NCBI GenBank assembly: GCA_002478145.1 | Contig: DLMI01000178.1 | Coordinates: forward strand, 10,881-66,389 | DNA: 55,509 bases | Source: Acidobacteria bacterium UBA7540 | GTDB taxonomy: Bacteria; Acidobacteriota; Terriglobia; UBA7540 | Direction of reading: 5' to 3' | Shown: in pieces, positions 29,900 to 36,919 of the stretch | How positions within the stretch are numbered: the first letter of the stretch is position 1 | How the letters are laid out: each line of letters opens with the position of its first letter | Program-made: the position numbers and the translations under genes | Notes under the pieces: model-generated | Databases searched by the model: none | What the model was told of the DNA's origin: nothing | Seen by the model: only the letters and a program-made list of their open reading frames with translations

Positions 29900-31555
29900 A
29901 TGGGGGCGCGCGGACTTCTAGCAGAAATTTTTCAGGACGACGATCTATTGCTACTTGCCAAGGCAGTACGTGAATTCGGTGAGCGCGAGCTTGTGCCGTA
30001 CCTTAGAGAGTTAGGCAAGGAGCAGTTTCCAGACAAATTCATTCCGCTAGCTGCCGGGAGTGGATTTCTGGGCACGGCCATCCCTAGCGAATTCGGGGGT
30101 CAAGGTGGAACGCTGGAAGGGTTTCTACCTGTCATCGAGGGTATCGCGGCTTATGATGGGTCGTTGGCCCTCACGCTTGCTGCTCATGAATCACTTGCCA
30201 CAACGCATGTTTTACTGGCAGGGAGCGACGAGCAAAAGCGGAGATACCTCCCCGACTTGACGGCGGGTAGGAAAATCGGCGCGTGGTGTCTCACTGAGCC
30301 TCAGGCAGGTAGTAACATCTTTAACGATATGAGAGCAAAGCTCTCAAGAACTTCGAAAGGTTGGATACTAAGCGGAGAGAAGACCTTTATCACGAACGGA
30401 TGTCACGCCGATCTCTATCTCGTCATAGCGCAGGCCATCGGCCAGGACGGACAAGACGCAGGTCCAACCGGCTGCGTTGTCGAAAGGCAAGCTAATCAAA
30501 ACGGCATCGCCTCCTCGCCGCTCCATGGAAAAATGGGAATGTGGCGCACCGACACCGCGGCTGTGAAATTTGATGACGTCTTTATTACTGAGGACTCTAT
30601 TCTGGGTCCAATTGGAAGCGCTGGACAGGTTACGCGACGCGTCCTTTTGCGGGGAAGAATTGGTGTAGCGGCCCTTGCCCTGGGTCTTGCCCGCGACTCG
30701 CTCGAGCGGGCGACCAGCTACACGAAGGCGCGAAAGATCGGCAAGGCATCACTTTTCGAGCAACAGCTTACACGCGCGAAACTTTCCGGCATGGAAGAAG
30801 GTTTGTGGGTGGCGTGGCAAGCCGTGCGTAGTGCTGCCCAGTTAGCTGATCAATCCAAGCCCTTCAAGGTGCAGGCGTGCATGGCCAAGGTGTTTGCTAC
30901 GGAGACTGCCTTGCGCATTGCCGACGAGGCCATCCAACTCCTCGGCGGCTACGGGTACATGAGGGATTACAAGGTCGAGCAGAATTACCGTGACCTACGC
31001 CTGTTAACCATTGGGGAAGGCGCCTCCGAAATCCTGCGGCTCGCCATTGCCGGGCATCTGGGAGAGCCTGGGTTTGGCGGCGAGGACCTCATACCTTCGC
31101 TGGAGAGCCTGGAGAGTGATGCCGGATTGACAAGCGGATCTGCGGGCTCCCCCTGGGGCCTGTCTCATCATGCCTTTCAACTTGCAAGCGATTCATTCCG
31201 GATTGCACTTGAACAAATCAAGAAGGCTGAAGGTTGTGAGGATTTGTCTTCGGGTTCGCAATCCAGTGCAATTAAGGTTGCAGACCTGGGTACCAAACTA
31301 TGGGTGGCCGGTCAGGTAATCCGCTCCGGCGCTCAGCTTGTCAACCGTGGGGCCGCTTCCGGAAAAATATTGTCTCTCGCAAAATCCTTTCTCATGAAAG
31401 CTTCCCTCGAGATCTGCCACCAGGCCATGGAACTTCTTCGAGCACACGGGCTGACCGACGGCAGGTTGTTAAGTAACTACTCAGCAGTGCTTGAAACTAC
31501 CGCAAGAAACCGCTCTTCCGAGTCTTCTCTACTGCTCAATGGCGAAGGGTCATGA
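29900..31555 (+). CDS. Acyl-CoA dehydrogenase
   Basis: A 551-residue FAD-dependent acyl-CoA dehydrogenase with the very-long-chain-type C-terminal extension. Landmarks: AIPSEFGGQGG, ALTLAAHESLATTHVLLAGS, WCLTEPQAGSN (flavin/substrate loop), FITNGCHADLYLV, and QLLGGYGYMRDYKVEQNYRD followed by LLTIGEGASEIL, where the glutamate (about residue 372) occupies the usual catalytic-base position. The final 150 residues form a helical extension (LSHHAFQLASDSFRIALEQI). It should oxidise an acyl-CoA to the 2-enoyl-CoA and pass electrons to ETF. GGGGGAGG precedes ATG 29900. Codon use is somewhat less GC-rich than in flanking housekeeping genes, a possible sign of transfer. Confidence 0.92.
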   Translation: MGARGLLAEIFQDDDLLLLAKAVREFGERELVPYLRELGKEQFPDKFIPLAAGSGFLGTAIPSEFGGQGGTLEGFLPVIEGIAAYDGSLALTLAAHESLATTHVLLAGSDEQKRRYLPDLTAGRKIGAWCLTEPQAGSNIFNDMRAKLSRTSKGWILSGEKTFITNGCHADLYLVIAQAIGQDGQDAGPTGCVVERQANQNGIASSPLHGKMGMWRTDTAAVKFDDVFITEDSILGPIGSAGQVTRRVLLRGRIGVAALALGLARDSLERATSYTKARKIGKASLFEQQLTRAKLSGMEEGLWVAWQAVRSAAQLADQSKPFKVQACMAKVFATETALRIADEAIQLLGGYGYMRDYKVEQNYRDLRLLTIGEGASEILRLAIAGHLGEPGFGGEDLIPSLESLESDAGLTSGSAGSPWGLSHHAFQLASDSFRIALEQIKKAEGCEDLSSGSQSSAIKVADLGTKLWVAGQVIRSGAQLVNRGAASGKILSLAKSFLMKASLEICHQAMELLRAHGLTDGRLLSNYSAVLETTARNRSSESSLLLNGEGS

Positions 31556-31710
31556 CGTTCGCTTGTTGACGTTCGAGCCTCTCCCAAGTAACCCCTCGCA
31601 GACCGCAAACGCTCTGCGTCAGCAGTTTGGACATTCGCCGGCCCCGAAGGGGCGATCCATCCCAGCCCTGGGCAACGCCCAGGGTCCACCGGGCGGCAGT
31701 TCTGACACCC

Positions 31711-31953
31711 AGCCCTGAAAGGGCGTGCTAACAAGCCCGCCACTCAGAATATGAACGTGGTGGCTCGCGCCCCCAATCTTGGCGGTCGGGGGAGTCCTGA
31801 TTCGTGAGGAAGGTGGCCCAATAAGCGTTCAGGAGCCCTTGCCGCGGTGGCAAGCGCAAGGGTCCGCGACGCTTGCTGCTGAACACAAAATGAAGATGCA
31901 GTTTGAAGAGCGATCGACCCATGCAGATTCACGTGGCACGCCCCTTCAGGGCT
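31711..31953. mobile_element. RAYT-type remnant bracketed by inverted REP copies
   Basis: agccctgaaagggcgtgc (31711-31728) and gcacgccccttcagggct (31936-31953) are inverted copies differing at one base. Each contains a gccctgaa/agggc palindrome. The transposase remnant lies exactly between them, the usual arrangement of REP-associated tyrosine transposases. Confidence 0.65.
31740..31922 (-). pseudogene. REP-associated Y1 (IS200-like) transposase remnant
   Basis: From ATG 31922 the minus strand reads MGRSLFKLHLHFVFSSKRRG, the typical opening of the TnpA_REP/IS200-like family. About 45 residues on, a shift by one frame near 31790 is needed to continue into PTAKIGGASHHVHILSGGL, where HVH is the HUH metal motif of these transposases. 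The rest of the protein, including the catalytic tyrosine, is missing and the frame ends in the flanking REP. A non-functional N-terminal fragment; any active transposase must be elsewhere. Confidence 0.7.
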
Positions 31954-32158
31954 GGCGCTTTGAAGCAGGTCCGGCGTCCTGACCCAGGCCGTCGGCCTGG
32001 GCTAATCCCGCAGGGCGGGACGCCCCTTTGGGGCTCAAAAGTCCAATCTCCGGACGCAGACCGCAAACGCTCCGCGCCAGCCAAAGAACGGACTCAGGGT
32101 GACAGCACGGACTCGCCACTCGTCCCGCTTAGCAGGATGCTGGAAAACCCGCCTCGCC

Positions 32159-32203
32159 TGTCATTCCGAGGAGTCCCGATCTAATCGGGACGACGAGGAA
32201 TCT
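32159..32203. repeat. Solo copy of the tgtcattccgag repeat with expanded hairpin
   Basis: Outer arms tgtcattccgag and cgaggaatct are the same as those at 45698-45724; the middle is replaced by gtcccgatctaatcgggac, a perfect 8-bp stem. It abuts the point where the DUF5131 gene breaks off. Confidence 0.7.
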
Positions 32204-32503
32204 CGCCCGGCACATGACATCAAAAGTTCTGAGGATGAATTCCACGGGCACAGCCTTGTGGAATAGGTCGCTCATGGAGTTCACGAAGATGGTCTGGGGC
32301 TTCTTCCACCTCAAGGGCAGCTCCAGCGCGTTTTCATGGAGGGTCAGGTTGAAGCCGTTGGCGTAATTGCGCTGCCCCATCGCCTGGAGCCGCAGCGCCA
32401 TCCGCTCTGCATAGCAATGCTTGCACCCCGGGCTGACCTTAGTGCACCCCGTAAGCGGATTCCAAGTGGATTCCGTCCACTCAATTGCCGAATTCGCCGC
32501 CAT
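32204..32503 (-). pseudogene. DUF5131 (phage Gp37/Gp68-type) gene, C-terminally truncated
   Basis: From ATG 32503 the protein reads [20 protein letters not shown], then a [14 protein letters not shown] cysteine motif and [20 protein letters not shown], as in DUF5131/Gp37-Gp68 proteins, which resemble radical-SAM-like iron-sulfur proteins and occur in phages and islands. The family is usually about 230-260 residues. Here the homologous sequence stops after FDVMCRA (about residue 98) and the frame continues into the palindromic repeat at 32159-32203. It is probably inactive. Its function in intact form is not established. Confidence 0.75.
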
Positions 32504-32538
32504 CACAAACCTCTCAACATGTCTTGTTAACTTTCCAG

Positions 32539-32928
32539 TTAGAGAGCGGGGGTGATGTCGGTCTTCTTGAAATCCTCTCCTTTGAAGAGGAGAGCCTCTC
32601 CGGTGATCTTGGCGAGCGCGTAAGCGAAGCAATCGCCGAAATTCAGCCCGGCGGCGTGGCGGCCCTTGCCGAAGTCGAGGAAAGCCTGCCGCGCCAAGTG
32701 CGCCTGCTCGACGGTGACAGGTTCGATGACGATTTCAGCTCTGCGGAAAAAAGCATCGCATTGGCGGCCAGCGTCCGGCCCAATCTGACCTTCAATGACG
32801 ATCGAGAGCTCGACGAAGTTTGCGGCACTCATCAGGCAGCGGTCGGCACCGTGGATTAGTTGGGTGTAGAGGGTGGCCTCGGGTTCTCCGAAAAAAATGG
32901 CGGCAAGTGCCGAAGTGTCCAGGATCAT
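32539..32928 (-). CDS. vapC: VapC-type PIN-domain toxin
   Basis: A 129-residue PIN-domain ribonuclease, toxin of a type II toxin-antitoxin pair. Acidic active-site residues are visible: D4 in [12 protein letters not shown] in NFVELSIV near residue 40, and [11 protein letters not shown] near residue 97. The C-terminal [13 protein letters not shown] is the usual final strand. Members cut tRNA or rRNA when released. Its start overlaps the antitoxin stop by four bases (ATGA at 32925-32928), so antitoxin and toxin are coupled with antitoxin first. It looks intact. Confidence 0.92.
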   Translation of the reverse strand: MILDTSALAAIFFGEPEATLYTQLIHGADRCLMSAANFVELSIVIEGQIGPDAGRQCDAFFRRAEIVIEPVTVEQAHLARQAFLDFGKGRHAAGLNFGDCFAYALAKITGEALLFKGEDFKKTDITPAL

Positions 32929-33173
32929 TGGGGAAGACCACGTTCGTCATAGAGGAATTCGGCGTGGTCGAGATAGGGACCCTTGACCTGGGCAGAGGCT
33001 CGCTTGGCGATAGCGAGAAGTTCCTCGACGGAGGCCTTGCCTCGGCGGACCCGGAGGCGTTCGTAGCGTTCCCGTAGAGCTTCAGTGACGGCACGGGTCA
33101 GGGTCTCGCCGGTGGCCTCGGCAATGGCTTGGGCCAGACGGTGGGCTTCCGGGTCTTTGACATTCAGGCTCAT
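32925..33173 (-). CDS. vapB: VapB-type antitoxin (PSK/Rv0623-like)
   Basis: An 82-residue antitoxin, opening [20 protein letters not shown], the pattern of the Rv0623-like transcription-factor family (PF07704), followed by a toxin-binding C-terminal helix ([20 protein letters not shown]). ATG 33173 is chosen over an in-frame start at 33197 because it gives the family N terminus and has AAGGG upstream. It should bind and neutralise the PIN toxin and repress the operon. It begins 41 bases downstream of the truncated parE. Confidence 0.9.
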   Translation of the reverse strand: MSLNVKDPEAHRLAQAIAEATGETLTRAVTEALRERYERLRVRRGKASVEELLAIAKRASAQVKGPYLDHAEFLYDERGLPQ

Positions 33174-33213
33174 GGCGTCTCTACCCTTCTGTAACATCGT
33201 CTACCATTCTTTA

Positions 33214-33456
33214 TTATGACTCAGAGACACTATTCTGGCAAGCGCGCGAGTACACAGAAAAGAACCGCACATCTGCGGAGGTCAAATCGTGCCGCCAGTG
33301 GCCCGCGACGGGAAAGCTGGCCAGGAAGACACACTTGGCTCGAATGACAGATTCAACCCGGTCGGCTGCTTCCCTGCCGACTTCCCGCTTTACGTAACGC
33401 CAGATTTGTACCAAGTCGCGGGCTGCCTGCGGAGCCAGGACACATCGCCGTGTCAT
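33214..33456 (-). CDS. parE: RelE/ParE-family toxin, C-terminally truncated
   Basis: An 80-residue protein beginning MTRRCVLAPQAARDLVQIWR, with GHWRHDLTSADVRFFSVYS, the usual core of ParE toxins. Homologues continue for about 20-25 residues after VYS with a strand (yliVYrp) and the final helix; here an unrelated RACQNSVSES and a stop follow. The toxin fold is thus incomplete and probably inactive or labile. The start overlaps parD by four bases. The break lies just before the vapBC module, suggesting a deletion that joined two toxin-antitoxin loci. Confidence 0.75.
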   Translation of the reverse strand: MTRRCVLAPQAARDLVQIWRYVKREVGREAADRVESVIRAKCVFLASFPVAGHWRHDLTSADVRFFSVYSRACQNSVSES

Positions 33457-33713
33457 TCCGGTTGAGCTTTCAGTCGTTCAAGGTGCGCGTCCAGGTCGTC
33501 CTCGGGAATCCCTTCACCCCGATTAAGTTCCTCGATTCCCCTGCGGACCTTGGCATCCACCGTTTCGCGATTGGCCATTAACCATTCATCCCGCTCGTGC
33601 AGCACCTCGAGCGCCCGGTCGATCACGTCGTCGGGGCTTTGATAAGCGCCGGAGCGTAACGCTTCCGCAATGCGCTGTTCCTGTTCGGGCTTCAGTTGGA
33701 TAGGCATGGCCAA
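33453..33713 (-). CDS. parD: ParD-like antitoxin
   Basis: An 86-residue antitoxin with the ribbon-helix-helix N terminus (LKPEQEQRIAEALRSGAYQS, then PDDVIDRALEVLHERDEW) and a charged C-terminal helix that wraps the toxin. It is first in the operon with parE, overlapping by four bases (ATGA). It may still bind an intact ParE encoded elsewhere. Confidence 0.88.
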   Translation of the reverse strand: MAMPIQLKPEQEQRIAEALRSGAYQSPDDVIDRALEVLHERDEWLMANRETVDAKVRRGIEELNRGEGIPEDDLDAHLERLKAQPE

Positions 33714-33831
33714 TTCTCCCGGCGGACTCGGCGATTTCCCCCTGATGCCAGTGTAGAGGCGACGCCTGGTTATGTCAAACGAACCGCAAGGCAGGGCAGG
33801 CGCCGAGCGCCGCTACAGAGGACCTGCAACC

Positions 33832-34003
33832 TCAGACCCGAGGAATTTTGAGGGCAGTCCCCACGCCCTCGAAATCCTTGTCACTCGTCAATAAGCGCTG
33901 AGCTTTAGCTCAGCACGTGCCGACCTAAAGGTCGGCGCTACTTGGGCGAGGGCGGCGGCGAAGCAATCCGCGTAGGGCAGGTTGTGCTCCGCCTTGAGGC
34001 TGG
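33832..34003 (-). pseudogene. VapC PIN-domain C-terminal remnant split by a palindrome
   Basis: Minus strand: ASLKAEHNLPYADCFAAALA (about 33945-34003) is the last acidic-motif region of a PIN toxin; LLTSDKDFEGVGTALKIPRV with a stop at 33832 is its final strand. These belong together but are separated and thrown out of frame by a 49-bp insert (33893-33941). The N-terminal half is absent; upstream lie other hairpins (cccgcaaggcggg, ccgccgcggcgg). Confidence 0.7.
33893..33941. repeat. GTAG-headed double hairpin inserted in the vapC remnant
   Basis: On the minus strand it starts GTAGCGCCGACC and holds two perfect 8-bp stems with two-base loops: gccgaccttt-aggtcggc type and gctgagctaaagctcagc. 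It separates two halves of one PIN domain. Confidence 0.75.
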
Positions 34004-34222
34004 CGTCCCGCCTTGCGGGACTCCCGCCGCGGCGGGCTTTTCGAAGGTTGTTCTCGCTCGCGCCAAGGCCCCACGGATAGGCCCTTGATGGGCTGCCTCG
34101 CCATTCCGGACGCTTTCCGCCACGTTTTGTGCCGTTCGCAAGTTGCTCCTGACGCAGGATTCAGGTTAAGCTTCGTGCGGGTGTTCGCCAGGATAGGCTC
34201 CCTGGCGCTGAGCCTGAAGACT

Positions 34223-36799
34223 ATGCGCAAGTTCCCCAAACTCCCGAAACTGCTGCTGGTGACGTTGGCGATGTTTTTTGCCGCCGCCACAATCCTGTAC
34301 AGCGGCCTTTGGATGTACGGCACCGCCACCCACTGGCAGAGCGGCTTGGAATTAGGTTTTGATAACGAGTACGTTGCATCCGAACACTGCGAGCTTATCA
34401 GGAGCATCGTGAGTGGCAGCCCGGCGGAAAGAGCTGGGTTAAGGCCGGGAGATCGGATTCTGAGGATCGACGGGCGGCAGATCGAGGACGCTTACTCGCT
34501 CAGTGATGTCTGGGAGAGGCGCCGGCCCGGCGACACCGTCGAGCTGACAATCGCGCGCGCCAGCGTCTCTGCCCCATTCGTCGTCAAGGCTGTATTTCGG
34601 CGGGCCGGTCACCTCGGCTGGAAGGAGGGAGGGATAACGCAGCACCTGGGCGAGGACGTCATCGACACGTTCCCCGTCGCATTCCTAGTGGTCGGCTTGG
34701 CAGTCCTGTTTCTTCGCCTGGAAGACCCAAACGCCTGGCTCCTGGCTTTGATGTTCGCTGGCTTCATCGCAGTACCCTCCTTTCCCGATGGGTTCGCCGG
34801 CCTGGGGCCATCCTTGCGCCCGTTCGCGATGGCCTACCGGGCGATTTTCGACAGTTCAATTGGGGCGCTGTTCTACTTCTTCTTCGCGGTGTTCCCGGCG
34901 CGGTCGCCGCTCGATCGTCGAGCTTCGTGGTTGAAATGGGTGGGCCTGGCGACTGGAGCTTCCCTGGCGCTGGCCAACCTGAGGGTGGGCGATCCACACG
35001 CTCCCGCGGTACTGCTCAGGCTGGTAGGGGAACATGCCGCCGACATTATTCGATTGTCCTTCCTCTATGGGTTTGTCGCCTTGGGCTTGGTCTCGCTTAC
35101 CTGGAATGCCTTCAGCACCACCACCGCCGAGGCGCGCCGCAAGATGCGAGTGATTCTTTGGGGGACGCTGGTGGGCGTCGTACCGGTGGTGCTGCAACGT
35201 GGAGCCGATGACTTCTTCGGATTTCACACGCCCTTCTTGCTCGGTGTTGCGTTCGTGATTTTGGTGTTTCTTTTTCCCATATCCTTTGCCTACGCCGTCG
35301 TGAAGCACCGGGTGCTCGAGATCCCGGTCCTGCTCAGGAGGAGCGCTCGTTACCTGCTTGTGCAAAGGGGTTTTACGATTTTGCTGGCTCTCGTGAGTGT
35401 CGGTGTGACGTTGGTTTTCGCCCTGGCTTTTGCTCATTATCTGGAACCGCTAACAGGGGCCGCTGTACCGGGAGGTATAGCCTTGGGGACCGGCTTCGGC
35501 ACACTCCTGCTTTGGACGGGAGCGCAGGTGCATAAAGGTGTGGGCGGGAGGATCGACCGGGCCTTCTTCCATAATGCCTACGACGCTCGCGTGATCCTGC
35601 AGGACTTGGCCGAGAAGACCCGAACCGCGACTGACCGAAAAGAGCTGGCGGAATTGCTGGAGCACCATTTGATCAAGGCCCTTCAACCCAGTTCTTTTGC
35701 GGTCTATCTCGAAACGCGTGAGAATCGACTTTGCGCTGTGCGTGGCGATGTCCCGCCTGCATGGCAAACTATTTCTGCCACGCAGCCATTTTTGGCGGAT
35801 CTGGCGCGAAAGGGCCGGCCTTGGGAGGTTTCCGAGGAGAGCCTGAGCAATCTACCTTTTCTATTGGCGCTTCGGCCCGATTGCCTGGTGCCCATGTTGG
35901 GACGTGATAGCCGGCTCGTAGGTTTGCTGGTACTGGGCCCCCGCCTCTCGGAGGAGCCCTATTCGAGAGAAGACAAATACTTGCTGGCTTCGGTGGCCAG
36001 CCAGGCGGGCGTCGCGCTGGAGAGCATTCGCCTGGGTGAGCAGATCGCCGAGCGAATCGAGGCTGAGCGGCGCACGGCACAGGAAATGGAGTTTGCCCGG
36101 CAGGTTCAGGCCAGGCTGTTCCCACAAAAGCTGCCCCCGCTCGCGACCCTGGAATATAGCGGCACGTGCACACAGGCACGGGAAGTGGGGGGCGACTATT
36201 TCGACTTCCTCGACCTGGGTCCGGGACGAGTCGGTATGGTCCTGGCGGACATTGCCGGCAAGGGCATCTCCGGCGCAATGCTCATGGCCAACTTGCAGGC
36301 CAACTTGCGCAGCCAATACGCGGTGGCTTTGAGTGACCTGCCGGGACTGCTCAGGTCAGTGAACCATCTTCTCTATGAGAATACCGCCGAAGCCAGTTAC
36401 GCCACCCTCTTCTTCGCAGACTACGAAGACTCGGGTCGCCGGCTGCGCTATGTCAATTGCGGTCATTGTCCACCGATGCTGTTGCGAAGCAATGACACGA
36501 TAGAACGTCTCACCGCCACGGCGACCGTGCTGGGACTGTTCGACAACTGGGAGTGTTCCGTTGAGGAAGTTAGCTTGACTCCGGGTGACACGCTGGTGGT
36601 CTACTCCGACGGGGTCACGGAGGCAGCGACCGCCGAAGGGGAAGAGTTTGGCGAGTGCCGCCTTGCTGAGACTCTGCGCCTTCAGCGCCACCTGCCTGTC
36701 TCCACTCTGCTCGAAGCAATCGTGGCAACAGTGCAAAAGTTCAGTGATGGCGAACAGGCAGATGACATCACACTGGTCATCGCACGGTGCCGATCTTAG
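34223..36799 (+). CDS. Membrane PDZ-GAF-SpoIIE (PP2C-type) phosphatase
   Basis: An 858-residue regulator. A first membrane helix (residues 8-34) leads to a PDZ domain outside the cytoplasm (about 45-135: GSPAERAGLRPGDRILRIDG). Several membrane helices follow (about 150-480, e.g. FPVAFLVVGLAVLFL, ALFYFFFAVFPA). A GAF-like domain spans about 510-610. The C-terminal SpoIIE/PP2C domain (about 620-858) has REVGGDYFDF and ADIAGKGISGAML as metal-binding motifs, YSDGVTEA and ADDITLVIAR. It should dephosphorylate an anti-sigma-factor antagonist in response to a periplasmic or membrane signal. ATG 34223 is preferred because the upstream frame is repeat DNA. No anti-sigma gene is adjacent. Confidence 0.9.
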   Translation: MRKFPKLPKLLLVTLAMFFAAATILYSGLWMYGTATHWQSGLELGFDNEYVASEHCELIRSIVSGSPAERAGLRPGDRILRIDGRQIEDAYSLSDVWERRRPGDTVELTIARASVSAPFVVKAVFRRAGHLGWKEGGITQHLGEDVIDTFPVAFLVVGLAVLFLRLEDPNAWLLALMFAGFIAVPSFPDGFAGLGPSLRPFAMAYRAIFDSSIGALFYFFFAVFPARSPLDRRASWLKWVGLATGASLALANLRVGDPHAPAVLLRLVGEHAADIIRLSFLYGFVALGLVSLTWNAFSTTTAEARRKMRVILWGTLVGVVPVVLQRGADDFFGFHTPFLLGVAFVILVFLFPISFAYAVVKHRVLEIPVLLRRSARYLLVQRGFTILLALVSVGVTLVFALAFAHYLEPLTGAAVPGGIALGTGFGTLLLWTGAQVHKGVGGRIDRAFFHNAYDARVILQDLAEKTRTATDRKELAELLEHHLIKALQPSSFAVYLETRENRLCAVRGDVPPAWQTISATQPFLADLARKGRPWEVSEESLSNLPFLLALRPDCLVPMLGRDSRLVGLLVLGPRLSEEPYSREDKYLLASVASQAGVALESIRLGEQIAERIEAERRTAQEMEFARQVQARLFPQKLPPLATLEYSGTCTQAREVGGDYFDFLDLGPGRVGMVLADIAGKGISGAMLMANLQANLRSQYAVALSDLPGLLRSVNHLLYENTAEASYATLFFADYEDSGRRLRYVNCGHCPPMLLRSNDTIERLTATATVLGLFDNWECSVEEVSLTPGDTLVVYSDGVTEAATAEGEEFGECRLAETLRLQRHLPVSTLLEAIVATVQKFSDGEQADDITLVIARCRS

Positions 36800-36919
36800 G
36801 ACCGCAAGACCGCCCAGGTGACGTAATCAAAGTGAGGGTGAGGGCGGGGTATCCCTTGCTGACCCTCCGGCGAGTTTCTGGAGAGGTTTGTTGGAAATCC
36901 TTAGGAGGGAGAGGTACAC

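Larger units (their letters stand above)
31598..32080. repeat. 483-bp interval bounded by 25-bp direct repeats
   Basis: gcagaccgcaaacgct plus nine further bases at 31598-31622 recurs at 32056-32080 with two mismatches (23 of 25). Between them lie the RAYT remnant and its inverted REP copies and several hairpins (cccaggccgtcggcctggg; cccgcagggcggg). The whole 31556-32128 stretch has no intact gene. Confidence 0.6.

Noticed and set aside
31903..32184. Plus-strand frame after the RAYT remnant
   Set aside because: Translation of REP DNA; no domain.
34013..34222. Upstream extension of the phosphatase gene
   Set aside because: The extra 70 codons cover palindromic repeats next to the vapC remnant; the membrane-anchor start at 34223 is more natural.
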